A stretch of DNA of 64,000 bases from Halalkalicoccus sp. CGA53 (GTDB lineage: Archaea > Halobacteriota > Halobacteria > Halobacteriales > Halalkalicoccaceae): the NCBI RefSeq assembly GCF_036429475.1, contig NZ_CP144125.1:868001-932000 (forward strand), given 5' to 3'. Shown in pieces: positions 54,099 to 62,792 of this stretch (the stretch's first letter is position 1; the number at the start of each line of letters is the position of its first letter). Below the pieces are notes generated by a model. The model was not told the origin of the DNA and did not search any database. It saw only the letters and a program-made list of their open reading frames with translations. A program made the translations under genes and the position numbers.

Positions 54099-54512
54099 TC
54101 ACTCCGCGGGTACGACGGCCGTCCCGAGCGAGACGACGTTCTCACGTCCGACCGAGAGCTTCGCGACCTCGCCCCGGGCTTCCATCGTCGAGAGCAGGCG
54201 ACTCACCTTCGCCTTCGACCACTCCGTTTCGCGCACGATTTCGGACTGTTTCATCCGCCCGTCGTTCGTGACGAGCAGTTCGACGACCCGGCGCTCGTCG
54301 GTCGTCGCCCGCTGGTAGGCGAGTCCGATCCCCTCCTCGGACGCCGTCGACTGTCGTTCCGGTTCCGGCTCGGGCGGTGCGAACGAGGGACCGGCGTACC
54401 GCGCGATGGCGACGGTCGCGAGGACACCGATACAGATCCCGACGAGGAGTGCCCCGAGCGTCTCCGCGGTGACGACCGAAAGCGCCTCGGTGAACGTCGA
54501 GCCTGGACGCAT
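54099..54512 (-). CDS. membrane-anchored winged-helix regulator
   Basis: 137 residues: a membrane segment at about 18-40 (TAETLGALLVGICIGVLATVAIA), a linker, then a MarR/IclR-like HTH (TTDERRVVELLVTNDGRMKQSEIVRETEWSKAKVSRLLSTMEARGEVAKLSVGRENVVSLG). Such one-TM regulators occur next to surface-glycan and S-layer genes in haloarchaea. It starts 3 bp after the DUF7344 gene stop: one operon. Confidence 0.78.
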   Translation of the reverse strand: MRPGSTFTEALSVVTAETLGALLVGICIGVLATVAIARYAGPSFAPPEPEPERQSTASEEGIGLAYQRATTDERRVVELLVTNDGRMKQSEIVRETEWSKAKVSRLLSTMEARGEVAKLSVGRENVVSLGTAVVPAE

Positions 54513-54515
54513 CGA

Positions 54516-55082
54516 TCAGAGCACGTCGAGGGCGAGAGCCAGCGTCAGCACGCCGTAGGCGACGGTGACGGCGACCGCCACACCGACCCCGGAGATCAGC
54601 GGAACGAGACCGGCCCAGACCGCGACGACCGCGACCGCGCTCAGCCCCGTGACGGCCGTGTAGTAACGCAGCCACTCCTCGCGCGCGGGGGCGTCATCGT
54701 CCGCGTCGGCGGCCGTGTCGTTGAGGAGGTACGCGGTGACCTCGTCGGCCAGCGGGGTTCGTTCGACGATCCCGCGGCTTCGGTTGTAGTGGATCAGGCC
54801 GAAGTCGGCCAGTTTGGGAAGGTGTGACTGATACAGCGCGATGTAGACGCGCTGGCGCTGATCGGAGCTGAGCTGCTGGACCGTCGTGTCGTGCTCCCAG
54901 GCGGCGACCTGCTCAGCGATATCGCGCATGTCTACCGGCCCGTCCGTGTCGGCGAGGTAGGCCAGCACCCGCCGCCGTCGCTCGTTTTGCAGGATGTGAA
55001 ACGTATCGTCTTTCGAGAGCGAGGCCGCCGGTTCTGACGCCTCCTCGTCTTCGACCGCCTCCCCCGTATCCAGTGTCGACAT
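54516..55082 (-). CDS. DUF7344 domain protein with membrane segments
   Basis: 188 residues. N-terminal winged-helix unit of the DUF7344 type (SKDDTFHILQNERRRRVLAYLADTDGPVDMRDIAEQVAAWEHDTTVQQLSSDQRQRVYIALYQSHLPKLADFGLIHYNRSRGIVERT) and two C-terminal membrane helices (about 145-185). A TATA element ATTATTATATCC (about 55109-55120, minus strand) sits 25-40 bp upstream. It is the first gene of the two-regulator operon and may regulate the glycan cluster. Confidence 0.78.
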   Translation of the reverse strand: MSTLDTGEAVEDEEASEPAASLSKDDTFHILQNERRRRVLAYLADTDGPVDMRDIAEQVAAWEHDTTVQQLSSDQRQRVYIALYQSHLPKLADFGLIHYNRSRGIVERTPLADEVTAYLLNDTAADADDDAPAREEWLRYYTAVTGLSAVAVVAVWAGLVPLISGVGVAVAVTVAYGVLTLALALDVL

Positions 55083-55365
55083 CGTCTATCCCTACCCTCT
55101 CACCGGGGATATAATAATGTGGCAGTCTTTCCGCGTAGTTTCATACCGTTACCACTCCGATTTTCTAGCTGTTTCCCTCGTGTGAAGCGTACCGTTCGGA
55201 CCTCGTACCCTACTCGCTGGATCTCCGACTCGAACACGGCCGAAAACCGCGATATGCACCGATTAACAGTCACTAAATAGACAGGTAATCACCGGATATC
55301 ACGGGTTAACCGAACTGTTCTCGTTTATACGCGAACAGATGAGGTCCGTACCGAAGCCGAACGTA

Positions 55366-56328
55366 TCACCGATCGCTAACGACGCGGTCGTAGACCGAGA
55401 GGAGCTCCTCGGCCATCCGGCTGAGCTCGAAATCCCCGACGACTGCCCGCCCGGTCGAACGCCGATCCCCGTCCAGAGCGGCCTCCACGCCGGCCACGAG
55501 TCCGTCCTCCCCGTCGACGACGTAGCTGTTCTCGACGTCCCTGAGCACCTCGCGGGCGAAGCCGACGTCGGTGGAGACGACCGGGACGTTACAGGCGGCG
55601 GCCTCCTTCACGACCACGGGGCCGCTCTCGTAGCGGGAGGTGATCAGCACGACGTCGCTGGCGTTCATGACGAGCGGCATCTCCTCGTACGGCCGCCCAC
55701 AGACCGTCTTCAGCTCCGGCACCGGGTCGAGGTCGAGCCGACTCACGACTCGACGCGCCCGGTCGTGGTCCTTCACGGGTCGCTTCGGGTCGTAGGGAAA
55801 GAGGACGATCCTGGCATCGGGGTCCCAGCCGAGTTGTTCGCGGGCGTCTCGTCTCGGGATCGGTCGGAACAGCTCGGTGTCGATCCCGAACGGGACTACG
55901 TCGTGGCGCCGCGAGAGCTCCCTACCGACGGTGACGGAGGGGACGATCACGGCGTCGCTGTAGCGTATTCCGGCCGCGGTCGCGCGGTCGAGCCACGGCG
56001 ACCGACCGGCGAACTCGGTGCCCCACAGCGTGAGGACGACCGGTCGCGTCGGCTGGGCGAGGCCGAACGGCGCGAGCGGGCCGTAGCTCACGTGGACGAG
56101 GTCGTATCGGTCCACGCCGGCGTCGAGTACCCGGCGGTAGAACCCCGCGTGCGAGCGGAGGCCACCCTCCCCGCGAGGCGTCAGCACCGTACACTCGACG
56201 CCGTGCTCCTCGAGGACCCGGATCTGCTGGTCGAAGAACGACCGTCGCGCCGGCGCGACGTGGAGCACCCGGAGCCCCGCTCCGACAGACGGGTCGACCC
56301 AACCGTCCGCCGCGATCTCTGTGTTCAC
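55366..56328 (-). CDS. GT4-family glycosyltransferase (paralogue A)
   Basis: 320 residues. GT-B fold: N-terminal RVLHVAPARRSFFDQQIRVLEEHGVECTVLTPRGE; C-terminal VLFPYDPKRPVKDHDRARRVVSRL, RPYEEMPLVMNASDVVLITSRYESGPVVVKEAAACNVPVVSTDVGFAREVL with the GT4 E-x7-E signature region (SGPVVVKEA). It adds a sugar to a glycan precursor. 3 bp downstream of the nucleotide-sugar dehydrogenase on the same strand. Shares a near-identical DNA block with the GT4 gene at 60574. Confidence 0.88.
   Translation of the reverse strand: MNTEIAADGWVDPSVGAGLRVLHVAPARRSFFDQQIRVLEEHGVECTVLTPRGEGGLRSHAGFYRRVLDAGVDRYDLVHVSYGPLAPFGLAQPTRPVVLTLWGTEFAGRSPWLDRATAAGIRYSDAVIVPSVTVGRELSRRHDVVPFGIDTELFRPIPRRDAREQLGWDPDARIVLFPYDPKRPVKDHDRARRVVSRLDLDPVPELKTVCGRPYEEMPLVMNASDVVLITSRYESGPVVVKEAAACNVPVVSTDVGFAREVLRDVENSYVVDGEDGLVAGVEAALDGDRRSTGRAVVGDFELSRMAEELLSVYDRVVSDR
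55789..55894. repeat. 106-bp block near-identical (inverted) to 60969-61074
   Basis: Within GT4 paralogue A. The reverse complement matches the block in paralogue B at 105 of 106 positions (one A/G difference), encoding PFGIDTELFRPIPRRDAREQLGWDPDARIVLFPYD. Flanking parts of the two genes are more different, although a second region near 55640-55690 is also very close. Confidence 0.85.
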
Positions 56329-56331
56329 CGG

Positions 56332-57624
56332 TCAGAGCCGTCGGTACTCGTAGCCCGCGTCGGTCATCTCCTCGCGGTCGAGGACACCCTTCACGTCGAT
56401 CAACACCGGGTCGCTTCCGAGCTCGTCGACGACGTCGGTGAAATCGATCTCCCGGAGCTCGTCGTGGGGGGTGGCGAGGACGATCCCGTCGACGTCATCG
56501 TACTCCGGTTCGGCGAGGGGCTCGATCCCGAAGGCCGACCGGACCGCGTCCGGGTTCGCGACCGGGTCGTGACCGGCGATCTCGACGCCGTACTCCTCGA
56601 GCGCGGCGATGACGCCGCCGATCTCGGAGGTACGGAGGTCGCCGACGTTCGGCTTGTACGAGAGGCCGAGGACGAGCAGCCGGCTCCCCTTCAGTACCTT
56701 TCCGGACTGGTTCAGCGCCTTCAGCGTCACCTCGGCGACGTGTTTCGGCATGTACTCGTTGATCTCACGGGCCTGGAGGATGAGTTTCGGCGAGAAACCG
56801 GCGCGCTCGGAGCCGTGGACGAGGTAGAGCGGGTCGACCGGGATGCAGTGGCCGCCGACGAGGCCCGGCTCGTACCGGTGGAAGTTCCACTTCGAGGCGG
56901 CGGCGTCGATCACCGCGCGCGTGTCGAGGTCCATGTGCTCGCAGATGATCGCGAGCTCGTTCACGAGCGCGATGTTCATGTCCCGCTGGACGTTCTCGAG
57001 CACCTTCGCGGCCTCCGCAGTCTCGAGGTTCGACGCGCGGTAGACGCCGGCGTCGACGATCCGTTCGTAGAGCTCGGCGAGGTCGGCGAGCGTCTCCTCG
57101 CTGTCGGCGCTCACGATCTTCTTCACCTCGCGCAGGCCGCGTCCGGCGTCGCCGGGGGACATCCGCTCGGGCGAGTAGCCGACGAAGAACTCCTCGCCTG
57201 CGGTCATCGAGGAGCTCTCCTCGATCGCGGGAACGAGCACGTCGCGGGTGACGCCCGGGTAGACGGTCGACTCGAGGACGACGGTCGCGCCCGCGGCCAG
57301 GTGCTCGCCGACGGTTCGCCCGGCGGCCTCGACGAAGTCGAGGTTCGGGTTCTTCAGCCCGTCGACCGGGGTCGGGACGGTGACGATCACGTACTCGGCG
57401 CGTTCGATCGGCGTCGGGTCGGCGGTGAACTCGATCGAGCCCGACTCGACGACCTCGTCGCCGATCTCGCCGGTCGGGTCTCTCCCCGAGGAGAGCACGT
57501 CGATCTTCGACTGATCGACGTCGAAGCCGATGACGGTACAGCCTTCGTCGTCGAACGCCGCGGCGAGCGGCAGTCCGACGTAGCCGAGGCCGACGATACA
57601 GATCGTGGGTGTGTCCTGGGTCAT
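56332..57624 (-). CDS. UDP-sugar 6-dehydrogenase (UDP-GlcNAc/ManNAc type)
   Basis: 430 residues from ATG at 57624. NAD site GLGYVGLPLA (11-20), substrate-binding KVLENVQRDMNIALVNELAIICEHMDLD, catalytic Cys in LVGGHCIPVDPLYLVH (about residue 260) and KPNVGDLRTSEI. It oxidises a UDP-N-acetylhexosamine to the uronic acid. Overlaps the following acyltransferase gene by 4 bp (its upstream neighbour) and the GT4 gene follows 3 bp later: operon acyltransferase-dehydrogenase-GT4. Confidence 0.95.
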   Translation of the reverse strand: MTQDTPTICIVGLGYVGLPLAAAFDDEGCTVIGFDVDQSKIDVLSSGRDPTGEIGDEVVESGSIEFTADPTPIERAEYVIVTVPTPVDGLKNPNLDFVEAAGRTVGEHLAAGATVVLESTVYPGVTRDVLVPAIEESSSMTAGEEFFVGYSPERMSPGDAGRGLREVKKIVSADSEETLADLAELYERIVDAGVYRASNLETAEAAKVLENVQRDMNIALVNELAIICEHMDLDTRAVIDAAASKWNFHRYEPGLVGGHCIPVDPLYLVHGSERAGFSPKLILQAREINEYMPKHVAEVTLKALNQSGKVLKGSRLLVLGLSYKPNVGDLRTSEIGGVIAALEEYGVEIAGHDPVANPDAVRSAFGIEPLAEPEYDDVDGIVLATPHDELREIDFTDVVDELGSDPVLIDVKGVLDREEMTDAGYEYRRL

Positions 57625-58214
57625 GCGAGGGTATTCCTCTCCGAAAGCGTCTCTGGAAGCGGGCGGTGTACTGCGGGGACGCCGAGCGCGAGCGTATCCG
57701 GTGGGACGTCCCGGGTGACGACCGCCCCGGCAGCGACGAAGGCGTCCTCGCCGACGGTCACGCCGGGGAGCAGCGTCGCGTTCGCGCCGATCGAGGCGCC
57801 GTCCTCGATCGTCGGGCCGACCAGCTCGGCGTCGCGACGAACCGGAAACGGGTCGTTCGTGAAGACCGCACGAGGTCCGACGAAGACGTTGTCCCCGATC
57901 GTCGTGTGGGTCGGAACGTAGACGCCGGTCTGGAGGCTCACGTACGAGCCGATCTCGGTCGTCCCGTCGATGACGGTCTTCGTGCCGACGAGCACGTCGT
58001 CGCCGACGACGGTGTTCTCGCGGACGAGCGCGTCGTGACCGGTGGTGAAGTCGTCGCCGATCGCGCAGTCCGCGTAGACGATCGTCCCGCGGCGGATGTA
58101 CGCCCGGTCGCCGATCACCGTCGGCTCCGCGTCCTCCCGGTAGGGGTAGCCGACGAGCTCCGGCTCGTCGATCGTCGCGTCGGCACCGAGTTCGACGCGT
58201 GTCTCGGCCGTCAC
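57621..58214 (-). CDS. hexapeptide-repeat acyltransferase (WbpD-like)
   Basis: 197 residues from GTG at 58214 (a TTG three codons upstream is possible). Left-handed beta-helix of hexapeptides: VIGDRAYIRRGTIVYADCAIGDDFTTGHDALVREN ... FVGPRAVFTNDPFPVRRDAEL ... IEDGASIGANATLLPGVTVGEDAFVAAGAVVTRDV. The FTND(P) loop and tail match N-acetyltransferases for UDP-2-acetamido-3-amino-glucuronate (WbpD). Fits the neighbouring dehydrogenase, though no aminotransferase for that route is visible here. Confidence 0.85.
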   Translation of the reverse strand: MTAETRVELGADATIDEPELVGYPYREDAEPTVIGDRAYIRRGTIVYADCAIGDDFTTGHDALVRENTVVGDDVLVGTKTVIDGTTEIGSYVSLQTGVYVPTHTTIGDNVFVGPRAVFTNDPFPVRRDAELVGPTIEDGASIGANATLLPGVTVGEDAFVAAGAVVTRDVPPDTLALGVPAVHRPLPETLSERNTLA

Positions 58215-58531
58215 GGCTCCCAACTCTCGATCGACGGTGACTCGCGTTCGGTTCGGTCGGGTCCCCTGGGTCCGCGTGACGCCCTGTCGGCTCGCGACGA
58301 CGCCTCGGCACGTGTCATGGTCGTTCGTCGCTCCGTGGTGGTTTTGCTATAGAGTGCGTAAGTCGTGCCCGATCCGGGCGTCTCGGGATACCTCCTGCAT
58401 AATAAAGCTCGTTCCGGGCCGAGCGTGGCCATGTCCCGTGCGTTCGCCCGCGGACCCGTACCGGTCGGGTTCACTCGCCACGATCGACCCGTCGTCTCCT
58501 CTCCGAACGCCTTCCCAGCGGGGAACGTCGA
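58215..58531. promoter_or_regulatory. divergent intergenic region, glycan cluster
   Basis: 317 bp without a credible gene. It contains AT-rich GCATAATAAAG (about 58397-58407) as the probable TATA for the rightward LpxD-like gene, about 130 bp before its ATG, and CTATAGAGTGC (about 58350-58360) for the leftward operon. No further structure was seen. Confidence 0.5.
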
Positions 58532-59353
58532 ATGACCGGCGTCGAGTCGACCGAGATCGCCGCGTTTCTCGGCGTCGAACACGTCGGTCCACCGGTCCGG
58601 GTCGCCGGGGTCGAGTCGCTCGACCGGGCGGGTCCGTCGGAGCTCGCCTTCTGCAAGTACGACGACCCGGCGCTCGTCGAGGCCTCCGACGCGGGCGCCG
58701 TCATCTGTCCCACGTCACTCGACGCCCCTGGGACGACGATCCGCTCTTCCCGACCGCGAAAGGACTTCATCGCCGTCGCGAACGAGTTCTTCGTACCCAG
58801 GGTCGAGGAGACGCGGATACACCCGACCGCGATCGTCGCCGACTCCGCCGAGATCGGCGATCGGACCGTCGTCGGCCCCTTCGTCAGGATCGGCGCGGAC
58901 GTCACGATCGGGGACCGGTGCGAGATCGACGCGGGGACGGTGATCGGCACGCCCGGGTTCGGCTTCCAGCCCGACCGCGAGGGCGAACTCCACAACATGA
59001 TCCACCAGGGTGGGGTCAGGATCGAGGACGACGTCCGAATCGGACCGAACTCCGTGATCGACCGGGCGGCCTTCACCGAGACCGTGATCGGGCGGGGGAC
59101 GAAGCTCCACAACCTCTGTCATATCGGGCACAACGTCGTGATCGGCGAGCGCGCGCGGATCAACCAGTTCTGTAGCCTCTCGGGGAGCGTCGAGATCGGC
59201 GACCGGGCGCGGATCCATCCGCACGTCTCGGTCGCGAACCACACGAGCATCGGCGCCGACGCCGAGATCGGCATGAACGCCGCGGTGCTCTCGGACATCC
59301 CCGAGGGTGCGACGGCGGTGGGGACCCCGGCGAAGGTGCTCGGCGGCGACTGA
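58532..59353 (+). CDS. LpxD-like hexapeptide acyltransferase
   Basis: 273 residues. N-terminal LpxD-type domain (TEIAAFLGVEHVGPPVRVAGVESLDRAGPSELAFCKYDDPALVEASDAGAVICP), then beta-helix hexapeptides, including HPTAIVADSAEIGDRTVVGPFVRIGADVTIGDRCEIDAGTVIG and the distinctive PGFGFQPDREGELHNMIHQGGVRIEDDVRIGPNSVID. In bacteria LpxD acylates UDP-3-O-acyl-glucosamine for lipid A; archaea have no lipid A, so here it should modify a different nucleotide sugar. The chemistry is inferred only. Confidence 0.85.
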   Translation: MTGVESTEIAAFLGVEHVGPPVRVAGVESLDRAGPSELAFCKYDDPALVEASDAGAVICPTSLDAPGTTIRSSRPRKDFIAVANEFFVPRVEETRIHPTAIVADSAEIGDRTVVGPFVRIGADVTIGDRCEIDAGTVIGTPGFGFQPDREGELHNMIHQGGVRIEDDVRIGPNSVIDRAAFTETVIGRGTKLHNLCHIGHNVVIGERARINQFCSLSGSVEIGDRARIHPHVSVANHTSIGADAEIGMNAAVLSDIPEGATAVGTPAKVLGGD

Positions 59354-59431
59354 ACGCTTGCCCGCCGCTCGCGACCGACGGGTTATCTGGCACTTATTTA
59401 TCCCCCGCGGGTGGGTATCCGACGAGAAGAC

Positions 59432-59516
59432 CATGCCGGAGCCCACTCCGACAGCGTCGCCCGCCTCAGCCGGGCGACGACCGCCGCGGACGTATCGGGA
59501 GGTGTGGCGACCGTGA
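59432..59516 (+). CDS. possible 27-codon leader peptide upstream of DUF354 gene
   Basis: ATG at 59432 opens a short frame (MPEPTPTASPASAGRRPPRT..) that ends at TGA 59514-59516, overlapping the downstream GTG start (GTGA). A TATA element CTTATTTATCC at about 59391-59401 lies about 35 bp upstream of the ATG. The Pro/Arg-rich peptide has no recognisable domain. The overlap would permit translational coupling. It may be chance. Confidence 0.35.
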
Positions 59517-60577
59517 GGGTCATCGTTACGATCCAGCACCCCGCGCACGTCCACTTCTACAGACACGCGATCGACGAGTTCGAACGCGAGGGCCACGAGG
59601 TCCGCGTGCTCGTCAGGGAGAACGAGGTCGCGGTCGACCTGCTCGAGACCTACGGGATCGAGTACACCGTTCTGGTCGGTGAGATCACCTCGCTCGCCTC
59701 GCTCGCCCGCACGCAGTTCACGTACGAGCGGCTGATCTACCGCCACGCGAAGCGCTTCGACCCCGACGTACTGACCTGCATCGGCGGGGTCTCGGTCGCC
59801 CACGCCGCGGCTCTCGTCGGCGCGAAGAGCGTCGCGTTCACGGACACAGAGCACGCGACGATCGTCAACACGCTCACCGCGCCGTTCGCGGACGTGATCT
59901 GCACACCCGAGTGTTTCGGCTACGACATCGGGCAGAAACAGCGTCGGTATCCGGGCTACCACGAACTCGCCTACCTCCACCCGGACCGGTTCGAACCGGA
60001 TCCGGGCGTTCTCGCCGACGCCGGTTTCGACCCGGAGGAGCGGTTCGTCGTCCTCCGCGTGAGTTCGTGGGACTCCTCACACGACGTCGGCCAGGGCGGT
60101 TTCTCGAACGTGAGAGAGGTCGTCGAGCGGATCGAGGACACCGGCGCGCGCGTCGTCGTTACCTCGGAGATCCCGCTCCCTGCAGAGCTCTCCGACCGCC
60201 GGATGAGTGTCGCACCCCACCGCGCGCACGATCTGCTCGCGTACGCGGACTGCTTCGTGGGTGAGGGCGCGACGATGGCCGCCGAGAGCGCGGTGCTGGG
60301 AACGCCCGCGGTCTACGTCAACACGCTCTCGATGGGCTACACCGACGAACTCGACTGGAAGTACGGCCTGCTGTCGAACTTCCAGGGGCCGGACCGCCAC
60401 GAGCGCGGGCTCGAACGTGCCGTCTCGATCCTCGACGGCTCGCTGACGGCCGACTGGTCCGCCCGCCGCGACCGACTGCTCGGAGACCGGATCGACGTCA
60501 CGGGGTTCGTCGTCGACACCCTCCTCGAGGTGGGTGAGGAAGAGAGCGTGAAACCGATCTCGATCCCGGTACCATGA
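59513..60577 (+). CDS. DUF354 domain protein
   Basis: 354 residues. I chose the GTG at 59513 because GGGAGGTG (59497-59504) is a well-spaced ribosome binding site; an alternative GTG at 59504 lies in it. DUF354 features: VIVTIQHPAHVHFYRHAIDEFEREGHEVRVL, GGVSVAHAAALVGAKSVAFTDTEHA, VLRVSSWDSSHDVGQGGFSN, and FVGEGATMAAESAVLGTPAVYVNTLSMGYTDEL. The GT-B-like fold suggests UDP-GlcNAc 2-epimerase or glycosyltransferase relatives; role not proven. It overlaps the next GT4 gene by 4 bp (ATGA). Confidence 0.85.
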   Translation: MRVIVTIQHPAHVHFYRHAIDEFEREGHEVRVLVRENEVAVDLLETYGIEYTVLVGEITSLASLARTQFTYERLIYRHAKRFDPDVLTCIGGVSVAHAAALVGAKSVAFTDTEHATIVNTLTAPFADVICTPECFGYDIGQKQRRYPGYHELAYLHPDRFEPDPGVLADAGFDPEERFVVLRVSSWDSSHDVGQGGFSNVREVVERIEDTGARVVVTSEIPLPAELSDRRMSVAPHRAHDLLAYADCFVGEGATMAAESAVLGTPAVYVNTLSMGYTDELDWKYGLLSNFQGPDRHERGLERAVSILDGSLTADWSARRDRLLGDRIDVTGFVVDTLLEVGEEESVKPISIPVP

Positions 60578-61491
60578 GGGTGCTCTACCTCGTCAACGAC
60601 CGGCCCTCCTTCTTCGACCAGCAGGTCGAGGCGCTCTCCGATCTCGGCGTCGAGCCGATGGTGCTCTCGGTCCCTGGCTCGCGTCGGCACGAGGGGCGAC
60701 GCTCGCCGAGGGACTACCTCCGTTTCTACCCATCGGTGCTCCGGGGAGCGCTCGGCCCCGTCGACCTTGTCCACGCCCACTACGGGCTGCTCGGGCCGTT
60801 CGGCCTCGCCCAGCCCCGACCCGTCGTGCTCTCGCTGTGGGGTTCCGAGCTCGTCGGCGGGCTCGACCGGCTCAGACGGATCAGCGAGTTCTCCGCCCGG
60901 TACGCGAGCGCGACGGTAGTTCCCACCCGGGAGATGCAGGAGCGACTGCCGACGCCGTCGGAGCTGATCCCGTTCGGGATCGACACCGGGCTGTTCCGAC
61001 CGATCCCGAGACGAGACGCCCGCGAACAACTCGGCTGGGACCCCGATGCCAGGATCGTCCTCTTTCCCTACGACACCGAACGGGCGGTGAAGGACTACCC
61101 GCTCGCCCGACGTGCGGTCGACCGACTTGGACTCGACGTCGAGCTCCGGACCGTCTCCGGACGACCGTACGAGGAGATGCCGCTCGTCATGAACGCCAGC
61201 GACGCGCTGCTCGTCACCTCCCGCTACGAGAGCGGTCCGATGGTCGTGAAGGAGGCGTTGGCGTGTAACCTACCCGTCGTCTCCACCGACGTCGGCTTCG
61301 TCCGTGAGGTGCTCGACGGCGTCTCGCACTCGTACGTCTGCGAGGGCGAGGACGAGATCGTCGCGCGGCTGGCGGAGGTGTTCGTCTCCGGCGAGCGATC
61401 CGACGGGCGTGAGGTCTACGACCCGGCGAGCGTCGAGGAGACGAGCGAGGCGCTACTCTCGCTCTACGAACGCGTGCTCGCGCGGGGATAA
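60574..61491 (+). CDS. GT4-family glycosyltransferase (paralogue B)
   Basis: 305 residues. N-terminal RVLYLVNDRPSFFDQQVEALSDLGVEPMVLSVPGS; C-terminal PFGIDTGLFRPIPRRDAREQLGWDPDARIVLFPYD and RPYEEMPLVMNASDALLVTSRYESGPMVVKEALACNLPVVSTDVGFVREVL. Same GT4 type as the gene at 55366, but on the other strand. Translationally coupled to DUF354. Adds a sugar in the same glycan pathway. Confidence 0.9.
   Translation: MRVLYLVNDRPSFFDQQVEALSDLGVEPMVLSVPGSRRHEGRRSPRDYLRFYPSVLRGALGPVDLVHAHYGLLGPFGLAQPRPVVLSLWGSELVGGLDRLRRISEFSARYASATVVPTREMQERLPTPSELIPFGIDTGLFRPIPRRDAREQLGWDPDARIVLFPYDTERAVKDYPLARRAVDRLGLDVELRTVSGRPYEEMPLVMNASDALLVTSRYESGPMVVKEALACNLPVVSTDVGFVREVLDGVSHSYVCEGEDEIVARLAEVFVSGERSDGREVYDPASVEETSEALLSLYERVLARG
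60969..61074. repeat. 106-bp block near-identical (inverted) to 55789-55894
   Basis: Within GT4 paralogue B. Differs at one position (989) from the reverse complement of the block in paralogue A. Coding for the loop and start of the second GT-B domain. Confidence 0.85.
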
Positions 61492-61526
61492 GGGGTGAAG
61501 AGGCTCACCGAAGCGGGCCCTTCGGA

Positions 61527-62660
61527 TCAGCCGAACAGCGACCGGAGGAACGCGAGGATCCGCTCGAAGAGGCTCATCGACTCGCCCTCGTCGTCGTTGT
61601 CGTCCCTCGATCCAGCGTCGTCGTCGCTCTCGTTCTCGGTGGAGGTGGGAGTCGGTGTCGGTGTGGGCGTCGGCGGCGTCGGCACCTCCATCACGCCGAA
61701 CTCCGCCAGCGCCTCTTGGAGGGTGACGACGCGAACCCCGTGCTCCTCGGCGAGCGAGAGCGCGAGGTCGACGCGTTCGGTGGGTAAGGTCTCGAACTGA
61801 CTGTGACCGGCGAGGATCCCGAAGTCCGGCTCGTTCGCGATCGAGGCCATGAACGTGTCGATCTCCTCCTCGGCCATGTAGTCGGTCTCGTAGTACTGTC
61901 GCGAGAGCGCGAGCGGGTCGACGTTCGTGTCGGGGAGCAGCCCGTTACCGCTCCCCCGCGCGTTCGGAACCGCGTCGAAGAACTCGCCGACGGCCTCGCC
62001 GACGTAGCCCTGCGAGCGGTCGTACGTGTGGACGTGGCCTGTAACGACGCCCTCCGCACCGATCGCCTCCTCGAGCATCGCCTTCGAGTCGGTGAGGATC
62101 CCGTCGGTGAACTCGTCGGTGTAGCGCACGGTCGCACCCGCCTCGAACGAGGCCCCGATCCCCTCCTCCAGCACGATGTACTGGGCGTCGCCCCCGCCGT
62201 CGCGGTCCGCGACCGTCGCCTCGACCTCGCTCTCGCCGTCGAAGACCACGAGCGGGTCGCCCTCGAACCGTCCCTGGAGGTTCGACGCGACCGGCAGCTC
62301 CATCTCGCCCTCGCTCACCGCCCCCGTCAGCTCCACCTCGCCCAGGTTCCGGTGGTCGATCGTGTGCGCTTGGACCTCCCAGCCGTCCTCGTACATCTCC
62401 GCGAGCTGGTCGTCGGCCATCCACTGCTCCGAGGAGTTCATCAGCCCCGGACAGGCCGCGATACAGCCCGGCGCGTCGTACTCCTGGTGAACCTCGTAGG
62501 TCTCGGTGTAGTCCTCTACCGGGCTGTCGTCGTAGACGAAGACGACCATCCCGTCCCCCTCGGCCGCCGCCGGCACCGTAGACCCGAGTGCGACCGCGCC
62601 CGCGCCGGCCGCCGCGAGGAACCCACGACGTGTCGTCGTCCGCCCTGCTACGCTACGCAT
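61527..62660 (-). CDS. Tat-exported polysaccharide deacetylase-like protein
   Basis: 377 residues. Tat signal without lipobox: RTTTRRGFLAAAGAGAVALGSTVPAAAEG. The NodB-type domain shows VFVYDDSPVEDYTETY (catalytic Asp-Asp), VQAHTIDHRNLGEVEL (His pair) and FGILAGHSQFETLPTERVDL (about 290). A middle insert with PLVVFDGESEVEATVADRDG resembles a beta-sandwich. The C-terminus has a Thr/Pro linker (PTPPTPTPTPTPTSTENES) and an acidic then amphipathic end (MSLFERILAFLRSLFG) that may attach to membrane. Acts on an external glycan; also similar to the gene at 42947. Confidence 0.82.
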   Translation of the reverse strand: MRSVAGRTTTRRGFLAAAGAGAVALGSTVPAAAEGDGMVVFVYDDSPVEDYTETYEVHQEYDAPGCIAACPGLMNSSEQWMADDQLAEMYEDGWEVQAHTIDHRNLGEVELTGAVSEGEMELPVASNLQGRFEGDPLVVFDGESEVEATVADRDGGGDAQYIVLEEGIGASFEAGATVRYTDEFTDGILTDSKAMLEEAIGAEGVVTGHVHTYDRSQGYVGEAVGEFFDAVPNARGSGNGLLPDTNVDPLALSRQYYETDYMAEEEIDTFMASIANEPDFGILAGHSQFETLPTERVDLALSLAEEHGVRVVTLQEALAEFGVMEVPTPPTPTPTPTPTSTENESDDDAGSRDDNDDEGESMSLFERILAFLRSLFG

Positions 62661-62792
62661 TTCCAGACCTTATTCACGGTTCGAGTATACTTATGCGCCG
62701 GATAAGAGTGTGGGCCGGTACCACGGAGCCGGTCCTCGCCTCCCGGGGAGGATCGTCGGTCCACGCCGGTGATCGCCGGCGTCGAGTCCCCA

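Noticed and set aside
55339-57921. An 860-codon open frame on the plus strand
   Set aside because: It is antisense to the GT4 and nucleotide-sugar dehydrogenase genes, which have clear family motifs. Long antisense frames are common in GC-rich haloarchaeal DNA. Its sequence is a mixture of Arg, Asp and Val without domains.
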